NCBI GenBank assembly: GCA_902806595.1
Contig: CADCXC010000044.1
Coordinates: 186,001 to 250,000 of the forward strand
Direction of reading: 5' to 3'
DNA length: 64,000 nt
Source: Pyrenopolyporus hunteri
Lineage: Eukaryota; Ascomycota; Sordariomycetes; Xylariales; Hypoxylaceae
Of the stretch, positions 59,501 through 64,000 are shown piece after piece. The first letter of the stretch is position 1, and each line of letters starts with the position of its first letter. Under the pieces are notes generated by a model. The model had not been told where the DNA came from, did no database searches, and worked only from the letters and a program-made list of their open reading frames with translations. A program made the translations under genes and the position numbers.

Positions 59501-61326
59501 CCAGGCCGTCCAATCGCGGTCCGGTCTAAGCGCCGCACACCGCAGGCGGGCGCGTGTGTTTTAGGATCTCCCGGCAGCTTCCCCTGCCCGTTTCATGAGT
59601 GGCCGATATATATGCTCGTATATATGTATAACTACGGATTATACATGAGTACATGACTTACACTGCTTCAGATATATATTCGCAATTGACCCGTCCAAGC
59701 ACGGCTCCCCACGAAGGCGCGATCGGGTTAAGCCGGTTGGCCGGATGCCTCCTTCGTACCAGGCAGCTAGCTAGCTGCATTTCCGTCCCGTCTCAACGCC
59801 TCCTGCCCCTGAAGGTAAGTAGCAACCGATAGGGCTGCGTTAGTAAATCAATACCTAGGTAAGAAGGAAAAGGATTCAATGGCAAACGAAAAAGAAAGGA
59901 AAAATAGGAATATGAATAGGAACAGAAAAAAAAAAAAGCAAACCTCCGACGAGCCGCCGAATCAAGCCTCTCATCCACCCATCGGCACGTTCGACGCAGC
60001 CGAGGCGCTTACAGCAACACCCGCCTACCTAGTACCTAGTCGCCATACACAGCATATCTGCCTACCACCTTACCTATCTATATATATACGGTCACGCACC
60101 CGCCGCGGCGTCCAATACCCAGAATGCTGGATATCTTGCCGACACCTGACTGGCTTTCGCGCGCCGTAGTTTCGGAGGGAAAAACGAAGATCGGGTAGGT
60201 ACCTACCTAAGTAAGTAGGGTTGGTATTTCCCACCAACCAAGCGCTGCGGACGATACGGCCGAGGGGTGGGATGGGATAGGGTTTAAAATAGGATGGTTG
60301 GACGGTGGACGGGGCGTATTGGTGGATGGATGAGTAGGTACCTAGATATGTGCGCGCTGCTACCGCTGCTGCTGCTTCTGCACGCGCGCTATTTACCTAG
60401 GCAGGTAGACCACTTAGATATACGTAAATACACGAAGATAAGGTATATAGGAGGCTGGTAGATGAGACAGACGGATAGACAGGCAGGCTAATATGGTCCC
60501 GTGAGACGAGCTTCAAGCGAGTAACCCAGCGATGCAAGTTCTAACGTGACGTATCACCTATACCCACGATCCTCGAAGCAATAGAACGATAACATACTAG
60601 CCTTACCACACAACACCCCCAGATACCCACCACCGGCTCGAAATCCCTTGGATCCCTACACCACCCTACCCTACCTCCACTATCCAGGCCAATATACATT
60701 GTAAGGGAATCGTACTGAGGCTTGATATAGCTTGTTTACATATATTAGAACGGGGCTCGAAATCCACTAGTTGGAGCCCATACGTATTGCAGGTAATAGA
60801 TACACGATAAGACGTAACAAAACGGCCCAGAGCCAAGCAGAACAGGATGGGACGGGACGGGCGCTGATCTCAGCTCAGAGGGTTCAGGGTCACTTAACTC
60901 GCCCGCTTCACTTACCGAACGGGGGGATTAGACCCAATTGGGAGATGTGAAACGGGCCTGAGGGACGATAACTACCGCTACTATTACTATCATACCACTA
61001 ATTCAGATGTGACGAGGTTGTTCCGTTCTACTTAAACACGATTGCTGGTATCGGGATTGTGACGCTGGTGACGGCGATGATTAGGTAGCTCTACACCAAA
61101 TCACCAAAGCCCGTCGGTTTTATTCCCGCAGGTCGGACGGCTAGACAGCCAAAGTCACCCAATCAATCAATCAATCGGCCGAGTCGTGTGGTCAATGACT
61201 TCGCTAGCATTCGCTGGCTTATTCATATTTTACTTTCGTACGATCGCTTTTCTCTTTTTTTCTCCTTTAAGTAACAGCCCTCTCTATACAAATAACGGTT
61301 CCGTCCTCGTAGTAATAGTAGTAGCA
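56530..61326. other. Very long intergenic region between MAP kinase and Sec24
   Basis: About 4.8 kb with no supported gene. It must hold the MAP kinase promoter and leader. A CAAAGA repeat is at 57015-57042, CCTACC/TAGGTA words lie at 57706-57735, 58757-58788, 60026-60042 and 60195-60220, and a poly-A run is at 59926-59937. Short frames at 57564-58068 (minus) and 58956-59321 (plus) overlap in several frames without protein features. An unannotated RNA or a long 5' leader is possible. Confidence 0.5.
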
Positions 61327-61338
61327 CTACTGCACAAC
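61327..61338 (-). other. SEC24: 12-nt terminal coding exon of Sec24
   Basis: Encodes Val-Val-Gln-stop after a CTTGGTAG acceptor; reading through the preceding donor would give Val-Ser-stop instead. Confidence 0.8.
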
Positions 61339-64000
61339 CTACCAAGAAAAAAACGAATGAGCATTTAACAACAGCCATAGGGGAAACAAGAAAATCATGG
61401 GTAAGGACCTTAACTCACCTTCTCTCTCAAAGTTCCCATCCACTGGCCGAAGCTCATTCCCTGGTCCGCCCGGTCCTCCACGAGCAGCGTCTGCGCCCAG
61501 AGCTTCAGGCTAGGCTCACCGTCTTCCCGCACGATATACAAATGGGGCACGATGATACTACCAACGCCGCGCGATAGATGATCTCGGCTCTTCTGGATGA
61601 CAGCCCGGACCCGTTCGTTGAAGTCGTTGTCTAGCTCCGGGATCGAGCCCTTGCCGACGCGCAGCTGCGTGCGGTCCGCCACGCCGAAAACGTCCATCAG
61701 CAGCTGCGGCACCGCATCCCTGCCAACCCATAGGAATTGCGTTTGGCCGTCGTCGATCAGGTATAAGCCGTAGGATACGAAACGTTCTGAAGACAGGTTT
61801 AATGGTGGCGGAAGAACGATCTGGCTCGTCTCCGGGTCTGGCACTCCGGCGTTATCGGGCATATCATGCAGAGAGTAGAGTCGAGGGTAGATATACTGCA
61901 TCAGGAGCGGTAGAGGTAGGGTAGAAAGCAGGCAGAGAGCCGCCGATCTGAGGTCGGACGGGATCTGCGCTGACTTCCGGAGACCGACGTGCTTGATCAA
62001 ACCCAAAAATAGCACCGGTAGGCCGCGTAAGTTGGCGGGGAACTGTAGACCGCCGCCGCCCATGCTTCCGCCTCCTAGTTCCTTCTTAAAGGTCTGGAGG
62101 AGCTCTATAAGCTTGCTCTGAAGAGCATCGCGGGCCGCATCCAAACCGCTGCTTAGAGCTCTCTCCACGGCCTTATGAGTGAAGTACGTCGTGATCGCGC
62201 ATTGATCCGCCGAGGCGTACACGTCTGCGAGATTGGTCGTCGTCGGGATTGCGAGGGTCATGACGCGGATTCGTCGTTCGCCGTTGCACGTAGTATATAA
62301 GACACCAGCCTGTAGACATACGTAGTTCTTCTGCAAAGTCTCGTCGATAGCTACCTCAACAACGTAACATTGGTCGCGGGGGAAGGCCGGGAAAGCACAA
62401 AGATCCGAGGATCTGTTGAAGAAATTCCCATAGAAAGTGCTCATACGCAGACCCGTGGTAGCTCGGACTCTAAGCACCGCCTCCAGCCCAATCTCCGAAG
62501 ATAGATAGTCGCTGAACTCGCTCGCAAATTTAACAGCATCCTCGGCGCGACCCGCGTTCCATCCCGGGTAGAACCAAGTCTGGCCGCCGGTATATCGAGG
62601 GAGGTTGCTGAGCGAGGCCACGTCCTGGTACTGTGAAGAGAAGAGGAACATGTCGATGGAGACTTGGTTCTTCGAGCACTCGACAGCGAAGGACTTGTAG
62701 AAGCTGTTGGCGGTCTGGAGGAGGCTGCTTTCTTTGGATGTGCCGAGGAGCTTCTTATCTTCTCGCATCTCTAGCTTACCCACTCCCATATTGGGCAACG
62801 AAGCGCTGAGGACTACAATCTTGCCGCCTAGAGGCGAGATGAGCTTGTGGCCGGCTCTTAGGGCCGATCCCATGCACGAGCCGTTGCTCTGGTTGTTCTG
62901 GAACATGTCGGGGAGCTTGGTTAAGAAGTTCTCGATGCTGTTCCGACTTTCTATCAGAGGAACCAAGAGGTCTTGGGGAACGGGGAGGAACGGCTCGTCT
63001 AGGTCACTGACGACTAGCATGGCCGTCTCCGCGTTCTCTTCATCGTCCTTGGGAATGGAGAAGTAGTGTAAGCTCGAGTCGACCGCGATGAATCCTAAGC
63101 GGGTTCGCCGATCGGCGTTCGGTATCCTGTTAAGACTATCGAGGATAGTCCGCGCGCTCGTAGCGAGAAGGCCCGTCGAGACGGCGGCGTAGCTGACATC
63201 GAAGAGGAACAGATACACGAGAGGTTGCGGAGGGCGGACCATATACTCCTGGGGGGCGACGAACTCGACGACGGCGTGATTCAGCTCGTGCCTATCCCAC
63301 CGGTTGACGCTCTTCTGGGAGGCGGCGTCCCAGTCGAAGGCTTGCGGCACATCGTTGGTAAGGTTACACATATTACACCGCCACCTGTGACCTTGGTCTA
63401 GGAAAATGACGAAGGGGTTGATATAGGTCCTGCATCTTCGGCACCTGGCTATCACCTGGTCTTGGACAACCGGTACGGGGTCGTCGATGTCGTGAAGAGC
63501 GGCGTACGGCTGGATGACGAGGGCGAACGGTAACTTGGACTTCTTAAGCAACGAATGCGTAGTGGGGACCGCATTTAACGTAGACCGAATATACTTGGGA
63601 GGGCAGTTTGCATCGGGGGACTGGGTGACGCTAGCCTATTGCGAGAATCAGCCCTAACTGTTAGATAGGCGGGCAAAAAGTGTCCGCGGATGGGCACTCA
63701 CATTCGGTGGTAGGATGCAAGGAGGCGGGGGTAAGTCCAGCTCCGAGACGTTGAATGGTTGGTTTAGTAGATCGGTGGGATAGAGCTGGTTCAGGGCGAG
63801 CCGAGGTTGCTGGGCGTGCTGAGGCTGTTGAGCCCCGGGTTGGGGGCTAGCTCCCATGTTCATGCCCGCCATTCCCTGGGTTATGCCAGCGACTCCGGGA
63901 GGCGGTTGTCCAACTCCCGGCTGGTAGTACGGGTCGGGAGCCTGGTAACCGCCTAGCCCAGGTTGGGGAGCACCCGGCTGGGGAGCGCCGTACGGCGAAG
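61327..64000 (-). CDS. SEC24: COPII coat cargo adaptor Sec24 (5' end beyond the window)
   Basis: Three exons are visible: 64000-63702 (cut by the window edge), 63635-61419 and a 12-nt last exon 61338-61327. The N-terminal part is Pro/Gln/Gly-rich, then comes LYPTDLLNQPFNVSELDLPPPP. Next is the zinc finger CRRCRTYINPF...RWRCNMC, then the trunk (LVYLFLFDVSYAAVSTGLL; GGKIVVLSASLPNMGVGKLEMRED), the beta-barrel and helical domains, and the gelsolin-like end with LYLIDDGQTQFLWVGRDA. The main exon ends in REK before GTGAGT; joining TTCTTGGTAG to GTTGTGCAG and stop gives the family end REKVVQ. Sec24 binds cargo and Sec23 at ER exit sites. Introns are phase 0. At least the first part of the N-terminal region lies outside. 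Confidence 0.95.

Noticed and set aside
1..64000. CRISPR arrays, bacterial-type operons, ribosome-binding sites and riboswitches
   Set aside because: The sequence is a fungal nuclear chromosome; the only regular arrays are the microsatellites and the 38-bp minisatellite, which lack repeat-spacer structure.
1..64000. tRNA and 5S rRNA genes
   Set aside because: I looked for T-loop and acceptor patterns by eye and found none convincing; a covariance-model scan would be decisive.

Overview
The window is nuclear DNA of a filamentous ascomycete (Pezizomycotina, most likely Sordariomycetes). Evidence: genes are broken by short introns of about 50-160 nt with GTRNGT donors, CTAAC/CTAAT branch sites and YAG acceptors; there is a Zn2Cys6 transcription factor with a fungal-specific middle domain; a Fus3/Kss1 (Pmk1-type) MAP kinase is present; and an 18.5-kb AT-rich block carries the signature of repeat-induced point mutation (RIP). 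Gene models below were spliced by hand from the sequence; every multi-exon total length is divisible by three.

Layout. (1) 0.8-7.3 kb: a 637-aa flavin-dependent monooxygenase and an unrecognised 203-aa protein. (2) 10.0-12.7 kb: a thioredoxin and a six-exon cytochrome P450, both on the minus strand. (3) 12.7-13.5 kb: gene-free DNA with two fold-back structures. (4) 13.5-32.1 kb: the RIP block. It holds two full-length LTR retrotransposons of about 6.15 kb in opposite orientation (14311-21239 and 22577-28720, each with 5-bp target duplications), a 1.3-kb spacer of satellite and minisatellite DNA, and three fold-back elements of about 0.7-0.78 kb (14550-15316, 29162-29940, 30064-30762) that are not RIP-mutated. 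Two of these have 8-bp target duplications. (5) 32.6-40.6 kb: a nine-exon full-size ABCB transporter and a nine-exon Zn2Cys6 regulator, both minus. (6) 41.9-49.6 kb: pyruvate decarboxylase, Erv1 sulfhydryl oxidase, uroporphyrinogen-III synthase and an OXR1-type TLDc protein. (7) 50.8-53.8 kb: a divergent pair, an NmrA-like protein and an Old Yellow Enzyme homologue. (8) 55.3-64.0 kb: the MAP kinase, a 4.8-kb gene-free stretch, and Sec24 running off the right edge.

How genes may work together: FMO, P450, ABC exporter and C6 regulator lie on either side of the RIP block and could form a small metabolite or detoxification neighbourhood, but no backbone enzyme is visible, so this is only a hypothesis. 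The right half is mostly housekeeping: haem synthesis, mitochondrial disulfide relay, COPII transport, MAPK signalling and fermentation.

The most interesting structure is the RIP block. One retrotransposon keeps the exact empty site of a fold-back insertion present in the other copy. This fixes the 8-bp target duplication and suggests the fold-back element arrived after RIP.
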